Shown here: in pieces, positions 1 through 11,592 of the stretch | Layout of the letters: every line of letters starts with the position of its first letter | Position numbering within the stretch: the first letter of the stretch is position 1 | Assembly: GCF_037126465.1 (NCBI RefSeq) | Contig: NC_088210.1 | Location: 10,624,011 to 10,688,010 of the forward strand | Direction: 5' to 3' | DNA: 64,000 bases | Source: Ornithodoros turicata | Lineage: Eukaryota > Arthropoda > Arachnida > Ixodida > Argasidae | Position numbers and translations under genes: made by a program | Notes under the pieces: generated by a model | What the model saw: only the letters and a program-made list of their open reading frames with translations | What the model was told of the DNA's origin: nothing | Database searches by the model: none

Positions 1-115
1 CCCGGGGAAAACCTCAGACAGCACAGCCGGTGACAGGATCCGATATAACCCGTGTCACCTCCCAGTCTCGGCGTAGAAAGCGATCATCGTAACCACTATG
101 CCGAACCAACTTTAT
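1..115 (-). repeat. SINE family B fragment, cut by window edge
   Basis: A tRNA-like head read on the minus strand. The stretch with GACAGCACAGCCGGT, a degraded B-box, then CTCCCAGTCTCGGCG matches the better copies at 12243-12577 and 51877-52312. The B-box region is damaged (GATCCGATATAACCCG), so this copy is old and incomplete. The rest lies outside the window. Confidence 0.6.
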
Positions 116-863
116 TTCTCATTTCCGAAGAATGTGATGTGACGTGACGTGATGTGATATGATGCGATAATAGAGGAAGAACAAAAAAAAATAAAATAAA
201 TACTGACGCTATTCGGAAGAATGTATCGAACTTATTTACACAGCCATTATAATACTTTCTGCGCTTGTCAACTTCATAGTGAGCAGTGAGATGGTGTCTG
301 TATTTTAGGACCGCATTCTAGGCATGTGTTCCCCGTTCCTGTTAGTTTCTTGCACTTCAGCTCACCTCTAGGGGATGTAGCTACGCATATGCACGTACAG
401 TTCGGTGACTGGGAGGGGTGATGTCTTTCTATTTTTACCTTTTCACCTTTTCAGTTTTCTTTCTCCTTTCATTCATTTCATTTCCTTTGAGGGAGTAGCA
501 GAATTCGTCAGTGACGAATTCAATATCTTCCGTTTTTTTTTTCTATAATCAAACTCAAACTCAATACTTTCTGATTGTTCAGGAGTCTTCCTTTAAGTGT
601 TTCAGCCTTAGAACAGTTGCTTTCTTCTAAAGGAGGACGTATCTTAGATACTATTCTATGCAGGACACCATATACTGCGAATATTTTGGATGCGTAATAT
701 TTTCGAATGCAACTTCGGGAAATACACAGACGAGCGTCATGTAACGAGGCTGAGAACCACCGTTGCACACCATTACCTAATATGTGTTGTGGACTGACAG
801 GAGCGTGTATATACAGCCGACGCAAACGGCTCGTGTTGCATAGAGATTATCTCCACATTGGTC
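116..863. other. No gene seen
   Basis: Unassigned sequence. The only pattern is a short degenerate run of GTGATGTGAC-type words near 131-167 and a T-rich tract near 420-490. No protein homology is apparent in any frame. Confidence 0.5.
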
Positions 864-865
864 TA

Positions 866-1451
866 CAGGGTTAGTCTAGCAAACGTTACACATTTCAATC
901 GCATCGTAAAAAATAGAAGATGGGGTTTAGCCAACCCCAAACTTCGCAGACTGGTAGCCATTTGTCTCAAGTTTTGTTGGAATTTTTTGTGAGCGCTATG
1001 GTCCTCTAGAAGAAAAATTAAAAATCAAGCAAAATCTCACTCTGTGCATTTTCTATGGCCTATCTCACTCAAAAGCCGCCATTTTCATTTCTCCGCACAC
1101 AGATGGCACCACCACACAGAACAGGAGGATTAATGCATAACGCCAGAATTATGGTCAGAATAAGCATGTCACATTGTTGTAGGCAGCGCCGCCTGTGTGA
1201 GGTGATATGAATGTGAAGCAGCGACAAGGAAAAATGGCGGTGTTTGCGTGAGATAGGCCGTTGAAAATGCATGGGGCGAGTTTTTGCTTGATTTTTAATT
1301 TTTTTTCTCTACATGACTATGGTCCCTACAAAAAATTACAATAAAACTTGAGATGAATGGCTATCAGTCTTCAAAGTTTGGGGCAGGCTCAACCCTGTCT
1401 TGTATTTTCACGACGCGATCGAAATGCGTAACGTTTGCTAGACTAACCCTG
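866..1451. mobile_element. Foldback element with ~215-base inverted arms, TA-flanked
   Basis: The first 24 bases of each end are identical inverted (CAGGGTTAGTCTAGCAAACG and on). Homology continues with scattered changes for about 215 bases, to about 1090 on the left and from about 1230 on the right. TA dinucleotides flank both ends (864-865 and 1452-1453), as expected for a Tc1/mariner-type target duplication. The unique centre is only about 140 bases and encodes nothing recognisable. A 67-codon minus-strand frame lies inside and is not thought to be real. This is a non-autonomous MITE or foldback; superfamily assignment rests on the TA only. Confidence 0.8.
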
Positions 1452-1460
1452 TACATCTAC

Positions 1461-2110
1461 CAGTGATGGCCAGTAGTTAACTACATGTAGTTAAACTACT
1501 AGTTAAACTACTTGATTGTAGTTAAAAAGTAGTTATCAACTACTTTCAGAAATGTAGTGGCAACTACTAGTTAAACTATTATTTTGAGTAGTTAACTACA
1601 GTAGTTAGGTTACTGCAGGCGCCAACTACTTCTGATTTTGCCGCAAGCTTTACGGCACGATTGTGCTTCCGACTTTTACCTTGAGCTACTTGTTTGATGA
1701 GAACGGAGGTGCAGAGCAATTGTGTTGTGCATGTGCACTAAATCTTCACTTTTGATGCTTCTCTAGTGAAGCCTCATTTGCTGCGAAATAATTCTGCAAC
1801 TTAGTTTATCGCGTAGGCACAAAAAGAATCCCGCCGCAAGCTTTGTATTTGACGATCGTAGCAATGGCTTGAGCCAAAGTTTATCATTGCTTGTGATTCA
1901 TATTTAGGTGTCCAAGAACACCACAAGGGATTGGGGTTGATGGACAGCGTTAAGTAGTTATAGATGTAGTTAAACTACATTGCAGTAGTTAAAGAAGTAG
2001 TTTTAACTACTCCCCTGAAAAGTAGTTGAACTACTAGTTAAACTACTCAATCTCAAAGTAGTTAGTAGTTATAGTTAAACTACTCTAGAAGTAGTTAGTG
2101 ACCATCACTG
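1461..2110. mobile_element. Non-autonomous hAT-type element, word AGTAGTTAAACTACT
   Basis: The ends are CAGTGATGGCCAGTAG on the left and CAGTGATGGTCACTAA on the right (inverted). They are flanked by the exact 8-base duplication ACATCTAC at 1453-1460 and 2111-2118, the length made by hAT transposases. Roughly 170 bases inside each end are packed with GTAGTT/AACTAC words in both orientations, while the centre (about 1625-1950) is unique. No transposase frame is present. It inserted directly beside the foldback at 866-1451, so that the left duplication overlaps the foldback's flanking TA by one base. Confidence 0.88.
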
Positions 2111-2118
2111 ACATCTAC

Positions 2119-2776
2119 ACACATTCAAGAGTCGTGGCTGCTTGTTTTGATATCAAAGAAGAACGTGCGCTTTGCGAGGTCCTTTCCGAGACTGGAAAGA
2201 GCGGAGTGAAGTATTATGAAATTGGATGAGGCCGGAATTCTCATATTGCGTCCTCGCGAGACGTCTCGCTCAATGCAATCCAAACCGCCTTCCCTTTGTG
2301 TGCTGCAGGCACGGTACTCCCGGTGTATTGGGTTGCCTCGGATGAGGTATCGATAGCGCATATATTTCGAATATAAATTGAAGATATCGTGTTCGCGGTG
2401 CTTCCGACTTACTTTGTAGACAACGTGGCCATGAAATATACTGTTGCAGCCAAAGGTTTTGCGTGACTGGCGCGACGTGCTTTTTCTGAGATTTGAACGA
2501 GAAGGACATTTTATTGAGTTCGGCCTACATGTGCATTGTGTAGCATGTACAGCTCCCGTCAACCTTAATAATAACACTGGGGAAAAAAATCGGTCTGGTT
2601 TCCGAACGCAATAACAGTCACCCTGGGGGGCACTGGGGGAATGTTATAAGTGAACAAAATCATTGCGTTAAACTAACAGAATAATTTTGTTCAATTAAGA
2701 TTTCCTCATGGACCCAAGTGTTGCTGTAATCGCGCTCGGACACGACACCATATTTTTGTGTGTGTTATTATTAAGG
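2119..2776. other. No gene seen
   Basis: Unassigned. A 150-codon minus-strand frame (2125-2577) has no recognisable domain and an unbiased composition, so it is not called. GGGGGGCACTGGGGG near 2625 is a local G-rich tract. Confidence 0.4.
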
Positions 2777-2820
2777 TTTTATTTATTTATTTATTTATTT
2801 TTATTTATTTATTTATTTAC
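2777..2820. repeat. TTTA microsatellite
   Basis: About ten units of TTTA/ATTT with one extra T, lying 42 bases before the palindrome at 2862-3047. Confidence 0.9.
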
Positions 2821-2861
2821 CTAACAGGCAAAAAATGGGAGAAGTCTAGCACTCGCAAGTG

Positions 2862-3047
2862 AATAAAATAAGTATTTAAAGAGATTGAAACATTTATTTT
2901 ACTGAAGAACAAGCTTTCGGACGGAGTCCGTCCTTTATCAGGTGCGATACATTTCAATGTATCGCACCTGATGAAGGACGGACTCCGTCCGAAAGCTTGT
3001 TCTTCAGTAAAATAAATGTTTCAATCTCTTTAAATACTTATTTTATT
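2862..3047. repeat. Near-perfect palindrome of Penelope-like termini with hammerhead-like core
   Basis: Two 92-base arms (2862-2953 and 2956-3047) match inverted at 91 of 92 positions around a 2-base spacer. The plus-strand arm holds CTGATGA (2968-2974), a 6-bp stem GGACGG/CCGTCC (2976-2981 with 2985-2990, loop ACT), then GAAA (2991-2994). This is the order of the hammerhead ribozyme conserved core that is known from terminal repeats of Penelope-like elements. The single arm mismatch (2936 versus 2973) turns the core in the minus-strand arm into CTGATAA. A convincing helix I is not visible, so activity is doubtful. The assignment to Penelope-like elements is inference from this motif. Confidence 0.7.
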
Positions 3048-4347
3048 TATTTACCCTCAGGGCAAGAAGCGTTACAGAGGGGAGTGGATTGCAAGAGGTT
3101 ACAACATGATGGCAACATGATAGTAATAAGAACATATACTGCGTTAGGAAATTTCACACTTGGGTAACATAATCACAGACAGCGGTTTTAAATAAACTAA
3201 TGGATAAAATCGATGCGAGACAACCAGGAAGGTGGTTCCAATCCTGGCTTGTACGGGGAACAAAATGAATTTGCGAAATAGGTATGACGGGAGCTGTGCG
3301 TTGTGTACCGTTGTGCAGTATAGTTTGCCTGGCGGGCCTGGATGTTGAAGATGTTTGCGTGCCGTCGGCTTATTGTTCACTCGTTTGATTGGTTTTCTAC
3401 GAATGTTTTTTTTCGTAACGATATTGATATCGCCGCCTCGCTGTTGAAAATATTCACCGTGAACAGGTCGATGTCACACAGTCCAGCAGTTCTGCTTCTA
3501 TGCCCTGTTCCCTGTCTTTCGTTTGGTTTATATGAACCTTTTTAGGTCGAAAGCTGGGTGAGAAGGTCACACCCAGAGTAGTGTTGTCTCGTGGGATATA
3601 CCACAGGGAGGCGTGCTAATCCCAATCATTTTTAACTTGGTGATGCAGAACCTGAAGACCCGTGCTGCCTCTATAGTGTCAATATTTCCTTCGTCAATTT
3701 ACGTCTGCATCGGGACTGTTTGAAAATCAAAGCCTATAACTCAAACGTCCTCTCTAGCATTGGCCGGAGATAATGTGGTGACATTTAATAGAAAGCCTGC
3801 ATGGAAATGTCAGTTGAAAAAGTAACAGCGCTAGTGCCTAATCGGGAAGGAACGTTACGAGCTTTTCTTTGGTGGCATGTAGCCAAGACAAGTTAGCTAT
3901 CACCACCTTCTGGATCTTATACTGCAGTTAACGGATCTTAAAAAAATAAAAATGAAAAAGAACAAGTGGATTACATGGACACAGAAGCACACCGACTACA
4001 TCTGTCATCCGTCATTTTGCAGGTGACAAGTTGAGAATGACTGAAAAGCCTTGCCTCCCACGCAGCTATAGTCCGTGGAACGCGTTGGATACCTAGCGTT
4101 ACATGGAATTTCACGGGCGCAAGAATAGCGACTTGTCTTCTTGCCCAACCCTTTCGTCCCTGGTGGAGACGGTCTTAACGTGCGCAGAGGGCCTTGGAAG
4201 CTATGATGATAGCCGAAGACCGCGAAATACCGAATGAAAGTCTCAAACGTAAAATGAAGCTTTTCGACGTTACTCGAGCTTCATGATTAACGTCATCACT
4301 AACATCAAGTAACAGCGAAAGTTAGACGGCGTCACAAAATAATGCAT
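3048..4347. other. No gene seen
   Basis: Unassigned sequence. The start (CCCTCAGGGCAAGAAGCG near 3054) looks like the tail of a dispersed repeat. Short frames on both strands (78 and 67 codons) show no domain. Confidence 0.4.
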
Positions 4348-4355
4348 ATATACAC

Positions 4356-4755
4356 CACGACCTACTAGATTATAACGACCATGTCAGGCGCACCCCTTCT
4401 ATGCGCCGCATTTTTGGAAGGTAGCGGTGGCGCTTCTGATCGTCCCAGTTATTGCTTCCTCAACTTCTACAATACTTTGTACTTCAGCTTACCTTAGTAT
4501 TTCTGTACAAGCGGTGGACGTTCCACAGATGTTTCATTCTGAGGTTGATTATCATCGTCATTCTACGCGTTTTCATAGGGGCTATCGCTGTCGTCTGCTA
4601 CGGTAGTCGTACACACGCTTCTGCGCGTTCAGAATTCAAATTTCCATCGTCCAATCGTGTTGTGCCGATCAGTAGCGCCCCTGGCGGATCGTGCGGACAG
4701 GCTCCTCATAGGGTTTTCTGATTGTGACGTGGTCGTTATAATCTAGTAGGTCGTG
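4356..4755. mobile_element. Non-autonomous element, 31-base TIRs, 8-base target duplication
   Basis: The ends match inverted at 30 of 31 bases, beginning CACGACCTACTAGATTATAA. The exact duplication ATATACAC lies at 4348-4355 and 4756-4763. The eight-base duplication and CA-initial ends fit the hAT superfamily. At 400 bases it cannot encode a transposase. The near identity of the ends suggests recent insertion. Confidence 0.85.
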
Positions 4756-4763
4756 ATATACAC

Positions 4764-5580
4764 ATATTTGTAAGTGAGACTGAAAGCTTCGCCGCTCGCA
4801 GTAAAATCAACAGTGCCCACGTCGTCACTTCCATTGCCATCGCTCCTCTTTGCTATTCCTGTCGAGAGGGACCGAGGTGTTAAAAGACTGGCAGCGGACA
4901 TGATGCACAGCAGCCTTCGCTGATGGGTACACCAGCCCGGAGTTCTCATCTGCTGGTCTGCTGATCACATCGTACATCCCCAGTGTCGGCAGAGCTCTAT
5001 ATGACACCTTGTTTCTGCGCAAGATATCGTATTGTAATCCACGGCACTCGGTGGTCTACACGAATTGAAAAGCCTCCACGAAGTCCGTTGTAAGGGCGGT
5101 GAAGGACACAGCATAGACCTGCAGTGGGCTTCTGAATGTACCAGGCCGACACAGAGGCTACCCGCCGATGCCGCGGACGGTCGATGCTGATTTGCGCTGT
5201 CGAAGGCTGACAGGAGGTCATCTTGTCTTCGACGATCCAGGCAGTGGCTCTGCAGCTATAACCTCTGGACACGGCGGACGGGTCTCCCATGTGTTCGCGG
5301 TGAATGCAAGCATGTCATTGTCCGTTCCAAACCGTCTATCGCGCTACTTGTTGTCGAATGGTATCAGCAGGGGAGGCCATTCAGCATGGCTGCAACTACA
5401 GGCCTTTCTCGGAAACCCTGTGCAGATCATTTCAGGCTTTCGATTTTCATGAAGCGTCTGACCATCCCCCGTAAAGGAAAGACAAAAAAAAAAAAAAAAA
5501 TGGAGGTGCCCCAACGGCTGTTCGACAAAAGAGAGAAGCGTGCAGCAAGTGACGTGAGGATAGGTGGTGAAGCTGTAGCC
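4764..5580. other. No gene seen
   Basis: Unassigned. Overlapping short frames near 4997-5452 are mutual shadows without recognisable domains. An A17 homopolymer lies near 5484-5500. Confidence 0.4.
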
Positions 5581-6368
5581 CAGGTCCCCCAAGGTCGCCA
5601 TTTTCCCATGTATTTGTTCCTATCCCGATGCGTGCAATGCCGAAGGCCACCCTTAGATACCCCATTGTTACCAGACGTTGGCTTGCGTTAAATTGTAGCG
5701 CGCTAAAGATCCAGTTGAAGCACAATCCAAGCCAGGCGAAGTCACCGAAGGAGAAATGGACGACTGCGCCTGCGGCGCCTGGTACGCTATGTGATGCACG
5801 CAGCCGTGCACTAGATCCTTCCGATCGCTCAACACGTTTAAAAACGGGACCAAAAAGTGAAACACGACACAGAAAGTTGTTGGACATATAAAGACTAGAT
5901 TCATTCGCAGAAACAACAAAAACCGCTAAACTTTGCCGCTAAACTTAGCGCGCTGAAGTGATCCGGAACGGCAACAGTGGGGTATCTAATGGCGGCCTTC
6001 TTCGTTGCACGCTTTTCCGAGGTGAGTTTGGGGGACCTGGTCCAAGTAGAACGCGTATAACAACTTTCTGTGTCTTGTTTCACTTTATGGTCCCGTTTTT
6101 AAACGTGTTGAGTGATCGGAAGAATCTAGTGCACGGCTGCGTGCATCACATAGCGTACCTGTCGTACCAGGCGCCGCAGGCGCAGTCGTCCATTTCTCCT
6201 TCGGTGACTTGGCCTGGCTTGGATTGTGCTTCAACTGGATCTTTAGCGCGCTACAATCAAACGCAAGCCAACGTCTGGTAACAATGGGGTATCTAAGGGC
6301 GGCCTCCGGCATTGCACGCATCGGGATAGGAACAAATACATGGGAAAATGGCGACCTTGGGGGACCTG
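5581..6368. repeat. Large inverted repeat, ~300-base arms
   Basis: The left arm 5581-5881 and right arm about 6060-6368 are inverted copies with scattered changes and one small indel (GTCGTACC adds bases to the right arm). The same peptide-like frame therefore appears on opposite strands. The spacer 5882-6059 is itself repeated directly just beyond the right arm (6373-6522). No target duplication was found, so this may be a foldback element or a local inverted duplication. Confidence 0.85.
5882..6041 (+). repeat. Direct repeat, copy 1
   Basis: Begins GGACATATAAAGACTAGATT and runs to GGGGGACCTGG. It matches 6373-6522 at most positions, the main difference being about a dozen extra bases near 5930. 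It forms the spacer of the inverted repeat. Confidence 0.85.
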
Positions 6369-6372
6369 ACTT

Positions 6373-6522
6373 GGACATATAAAGACTACATTCATTCGCA
6401 GAAACAACGAAAACATTTTGCCGCTAAACTTAGCGCGCTGAAGTGATCCGGAACGGCAACAGTGGGGTATCTAGTGGCGGCCTTCTTCGTTGCACGCTTT
6501 TCCGAGGTGAGTTTGGGGGACC
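6373..6522 (+). repeat. Direct repeat, copy 2
   Basis: Second copy of the 5882-6041 unit, abutting the end of the right inverted arm. The block order is arm, unit, inverted arm, unit. Confidence 0.85.
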
Positions 6523-6994
6523 TGCTGGCCGTGATCCACAAAGGAATATTGGCCAGAGCTTTCCTTTTCTCTTGATTTCGTCCTCTTTTGCTCTTACACT
6601 TGCACATCTATAAGTGCGGACACATCAGTTGTTCTGTGAACTACTGTACTCGTTCCCACGTCGTTTCCGATATCAGTGATCTAACCCCTCACGTGTAATG
6701 AGGCAGGGTACCGCAATCTAGCAGCGAAACACCCGATGTTATCGTAATCATGCATTTATGGTCGTTGAGCGCAGACGTCGACCTGGAAGCCATAGTGGGC
6801 CACTGGAGCTTTAGGGCACAACCGTGTAATGCGTTACGCATCATTTACTGGTTCCGAGCTGCTCACTACATTCACTATGAATGCTGTATCATATCCACTG
6901 ATCTCGGTAGTAAAAGATTATACATCGAGATCAGCGACCATATCTTTTCGAACGTGGTGCTGATGATTACCGTTGTAGATATTCAAAAACAAAC
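6523..6994. other. No gene seen
   Basis: Unassigned. A 90-codon frame at 6750-7022 runs into the TIR element and is not considered coding. Confidence 0.4.
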
Positions 6995-7859
6995 AGACCT
7001 CTCCCTGTTTGTAAACAAATGACGTCGTAGTGTTCGACAGCGCCACCAATTTGGTAGAGTTGAACTACGCTCGAAGCTAGGGGGCGAACAAGGTCGCGTC
7101 CGAAAGCAACGGTCTTGTGGGGATTACGATGGTCCCTGATATAGGGCTGTTGCAGTGAAGTCTGCACAGCGCCATTTCGGGCCCAAACGGCCACAGATCC
7201 CAACTGCAGGTCGTGTCATTAGCGTGTTTTGCATGGTGTTTCAAACAGTATGGTGCCGAGGAAGCTACAAAACCTGTAGGAAATCCACAGAAAAAAGCGG
7301 TGCTTCTTGAAAAGTGCGAACAACTCGAGACTGTGTATTTGAAAGTGCCGCGTCGTCTACTAAACGACCGCGTGTTGCACAAAATAGGCGATTTCAGATA
7401 TTGCCCTTGTGCTCCGCACGGGGGCCCTCCGTCGCCCAAGTCACGCGCATCGCGCAATGCGTCGTGGGAAATGGTTTACATTCGTGCTCGTCTGCCTGTT
7501 GCTCGAAGGTGCGGGAGGTGAAGGAGAGAGAAAACCGAAACCGTTTGCGCTCTTCTTCTTTTCTCTGACCCATGAAAACTAAATCCCAAGGTGCAGCGGG
7601 GCTTTCGCAACACGGCGCTCTCTGGTGGGCCATCCATGCAATTTCTGAAATCGTCTATTGGGGCGCTGACGCTGCTGCTCACTCGCGCCACCTGGCCCAG
7701 AGAAACAGGTCTATACGGACGCGACCTTCGGTCCTACTTTTCTTTCAATAGAAGGCACCAAACAAGTGTTCATTCGTGGCACCCAGCCCTCCGCTTTCGA
7801 TTAGTTTCGATTTCAGTCTGCTAACCAACGTCATGATGACGTTTCTCGGGTAGAGGTCT
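6995..7859 (-). mobile_element. Family D element (290 bases) split by a second element
   Basis: The outer parts match the intact copy at 33380-33670 in reverse. The ends read AGACCTCTCCCTGTTTGTAA (left) and TAGAGGTCT (right end). Internal landmarks are the TTGTTTACAAACAGGGAG arm and the GAGAAACGTCATCATGACG arm. Removing the internal insertion at about 7136-7709 leaves about 291 bases, equal to the intact copy. Non-coding. Confidence 0.75.
7136..7709. mobile_element. Insertion of family G into family D
   Basis: The sequence from GGCTGTTGCAGTGAAGTCTG to GAAACAGGTCTATACGG is absent from the other family D copies and aligns to 53719-54070. It contains an extra ~265-base segment (about 7395-7660) that the other copy lacks. 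Termini were not resolved exactly, so both limits are approximate. Frames of 70-126 codons inside have no recognisable domain. Confidence 0.6.
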
Positions 7860-8032
7860 ACATTGACAAGCGTCACTTTGGCGTTTGCATGAAATCTTGC
7901 AAGCACACTCCGGAGCCCTCAAAAGCGCCGTTACCCATCCATATATCGGGAATTTAACTGGGGCATCATCTGGTCACCGTCTACGCGGTGTTCCCGGAGA
8001 TTTTTGCTGCGGGTGTTTTAGCTCTAGTGCTG
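7860..8032. other. No gene seen
   Basis: Short unassigned gap between two mobile elements. Confidence 0.4.
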
Positions 8033-8034
8033 TA

Positions 8035-8206
8035 CAGTGAACCCTCGTTATTATGACCATGGTCGTTCTCGAAAATTTTGGTCATAATGCGGAATTGTCA
8101 TATTAACGGGGGGATTTGCGGAGGTTTCACTGCATTGTTGCCCAGGAGTATGGTCGTAAAGCGCGTATGTCAGATTATCGAGGGTCGTATTAACGAGGGT
8201 TCACTG
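8035..8206. mobile_element. pogo/Tigger-like MITE, short copy
   Basis: Inverted ends begin CAGTGAACCCTCGTTA, identical for 16 bases, with TA on both sides (8033-8034 and 8207-8208). CAGT-initial ends with a TA duplication are typical of the pogo branch of Tc1/mariner. At 172 bases it is an internally deleted relative of 39488-40182 and 50631-51261. Confidence 0.88.
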
Positions 8207-8208
8207 TA

Positions 8209-11200
8209 CACGGTTAGCCATGGTTGGACGCGGCTTATGCAGGGATTTGAGCAGGATTTTCATCTCAGAGTGTCATGGAATTCCGTGGGGGGCGTGGCAC
8301 CCGTATCTGCTGGCTTTTCAGGCCTTTTTAGCAGTGTTTTTTTTTTTTTTTTTTCAGTTGTGGAGAGTGTTGTTGTTAGGTCTTTGAAACGGTATTAGGG
8401 ATGTATGTGATGGGTTCTGGGAAAGTTCCCCTGCTGCTTAGGCTGCAAATTATCTCCCATGATTTGACATCTGTCCGTACCCACATGTATGTAGATGCAT
8501 CACTATATGTGTGTGCATTGCATGTTGCCTCAGCTGCTCCGTAGAAAATGGTCAGTACTAGCTATCACGCACGCGGAAAGTGCGCATTAAAGGGATCATG
8601 CCTCCCGGGCGCTAATAATACATACACCACGCGGGCCATTAACATAGTATCCGTTAAAATAATATACGTATTGACTAAAAACCACAGCAAGAAAAAAAAA
8701 GGGGGGGGGGGGAAGGCGGCTGCCACGACCCGATCGCTGCCGGCGCGCCGGGGAACTAGATGTGACGTCAGAAGCAGGCGGCCTTCCCCACTGGTGGACT
8801 AAATTGGAGTGGGCAAATGGTGCAAGTGACGTCATCCGGGTTGTATGGGGGGGGGGGGGGGGGCTCGGATGGCGGCTCTCTGCTTTTTTAGGTTTGGAAA
8901 CAAAATGCATTCCCGCGTGGAATGCATTACTGCAAAAATCGCTTATGTTTCGAGTAAAAGTCACTTTCGAGCACCATTCTTAGCGAAGAATTCCAAATAT
9001 TCGGGAATATCTTTTCGGTCAAGTCTCTTTTTTTTTTCTTCAAGTACTCGTTAAAAGGATGGCTCGCTGAAGGCGGGTAGCAAACTCACCCGGACAATGA
9101 GTCTGCGGGTAATAAAAAAACAAAGAAGGAAAAAAAAAAACCCCGCAGAATTGGTCCGCGTCATTAATGAACGGCTCCCCGTGTAATGGCAAGAGCAGTT
9201 TTTTTTTTCTAACGGAAAGAAAATTGATTGTTTCTGTCGGATGCACGCGACGGGGCAGACATGACGTCCCTTTTAAAAAAAATGAAGATATATAAAAAAC
9301 AGGAGGGAAACGGGAAGAAAAATGCAGCCGCGCATTTTAATATCGAGTGGCGCTTGTGGTGGTGGCTTCTATCGTTAGCACGCTCCTCCTTCTTGAAAGG
9401 AGCGCTTGAATGAGGAGCTCTCATATGTGCACAGAGAAGAAGCTTTCAAAGTGCAAATTGGCTGCTTCCCTTTTTTTTTTCCTTTTCTTTCACTCTTTTT
9501 CTCGCATAAAGATTTCTCCCTTCGAACTGCCTTTACTGTCGTCTATTTTTGTGCGCCCTTTCCAGAACATGCCAGTCCAGATGCTGGTTTCCCATTTTCT
9601 TGCATCGACGTCGTTTGCATTTTTATTCTTTGTTCAGTTTGCCCTCTGTGGGAGTTAATGGTATTCCTATTGGTGTGTGTGTGTTTGTTTGTGGAGTTAT
9701 TTCCGCGGGGTTGAATTGTTCTGTCCTGGTTATTGATGGGCTTATTTCTGACGATTAATGTCCTTCTTTTGAAGTGAGTTCGAGACGAGTTTTTTTTTTT
9801 TTTTTCAATTTAACATGATGTTGGTTACTGTAGTAACAGCAATCCTTTTTCAGTCTGAAAAGGGGGGGGGGGGTTAGTTCGGAGGCGCATACACTGCTAT
9901 AGAGACAATCTCGACGGTACTACAGTCATTAATTAACAAAAATATCGGAAGTGAGAAAAGAATACTTGCCGTTTCCGTTTACCCCAATGACCTATACAGT
10001 GTGAATAATGCGACCAACTGAAAGCTATTATGGTGAACTGTATGGCGAACCGAAGATGACCACCAGATGGAACACGAACCACCGAACTTTGCACTGAACG
10101 GATCATTGCTATGTGTCGTGCGTCTTGTCGGTGTGTCCCGTTTGTGTGATGTGTTGGTGTGTGTCGTTTTTCCCTGTCGTTTCCCGCTTTTTTTTCCTTG
10201 TTTCTCTCCTCGTTTTTCGCTCTCTGTGTCAACTTACCGTCCGTCTCGGTAGGCAGACCGCCTGTTTTTCCTTTCTTTCGATAAACGCTCCCCATTAAAA
10301 CCGTCGTGCATTTTAATGCAGAATGCATACAGTTTTATTCTTACACAAAAATTAATCGTAATCAGTTGTCTACCTTATCTGCCCGCCGCTATGTCCATTA
10401 GTTGTACATATGGAAACTGTAACATATCCTGTCAGCTTTCCCTGGCAGATAAGATCACATTAACGGGTGTCTGGTGATTTTACGGCTGACCTTTTTTGCT
10501 GCCGTATCCTATATGCGCTACGATTAAGTTGTCGCAACATGATGCTCCGAAGCGGCATGACTCAAAACGATACGCAAACCATCCGACACTGCTGAGAATG
10601 ACGAGTTTTTTTTTTTCTCTCTGTCGTCGTTGATAGTATAAGAGGGGAACATGAAACCGTACCAGCGGAGTTTTTCTTTTTTTTTCTTTTTTCTATTCCG
10701 TGTTAGTGACGCGAAGCAAGTTCCTTCTTCACCCTTTTCCCTCTCTTCCCACGCATTTTGTTGGTGAATTCTGTCATGGTCTGTGTTCTTAAACATTTGC
10801 TGGTTTGAGCTCCCCGTATACGTGTCTGTCGTTCTTCCTTAGTGCCCTAGCTCAAGTTTCTTCAACAGTGGAATTTATCGTAACATCAATAAATCAAAAT
10901 ACATAAATTAAAAATAAACCATATCGCGTTTAATGACGCATATAAATTCGAAATACACACAGTTACCAGAGGTTTTGGCAACTCCAAACAGAAGGGCATC
11001 GTGATGACCACGCAGAGATTAGGAAGGTTCACCTAAGGTCCATTTCTCACCTAGCCCATATGCACACGTAGTGATTACACGTTTGGATTTCTTAATGATT
11101 GCCCATAATGGGTCCACCCCCCACCCCCCACCCACCCACAAAAAAAAAAAAGGAAAACAGATGAAGAAAGAAAAACCCATGACAACCCATGACATTGGTG

Positions 11201-11592
11201 CACAGCTGATTCCTGCTGGCACTCATGCCATCATGGCGAAGTGTTTCTTTTTTTTTTTTTTCGTGGGGCGCCAGCAACAGGGGTTGCGGTGTATTCTCCT
11301 GTTTACACGTGTTTATCTTGATCTACAACTCCGAGATGTCAACGTCGCTTCGTGTTTAAACCGAAAAAGTGTACGAACTCCGTATTAGAATGCAGGGACA
11401 CGCGGCACGCATACAGAGATGCACGGATAAATACGGCCACTGTGATACATGCGCAGGGGAGCGGAATACGAAAACGTACTCGGGTGGTAGATGATTTTTG
11501 TACATGTGCACGAGTGGGCAACAGATAGTTTTTTCTACAGTGAAATTATGAATAACTTATTAGTACACACACGCCACACCGATGCTGTAAAG
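8209..11592. other. No gene or complete repeat seen
   Basis: A 3.4-kb unassigned stretch with many homopolymers: T17 at 8337-8354, G12 near 8701-8712, G15 near 8848-8863, several A or T runs of 9-17 and a G10 near 9864. Frames up to 131 codons on either strand carry no domain. Some of this may be unique intergenic or intronic DNA. Confidence 0.45.

Noticed and set aside
1461..2110. CRISPR-like or satellite array because of regular GTAGTT words
   Set aside because: Spacing is irregular, both orientations occur and the block is bounded by inverted ends and a target duplication.
5628..6378. Two similar proteins on opposite strands that look like a gene pair
   Set aside because: The similarity follows from the inverted DNA repeat; no domain or start context supports translation.
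8701..8863. G-runs as possible G-quadruplex promoter
   Set aside because: Single homopolymers of 12-15 G without spaced G-tracts or any gene nearby.
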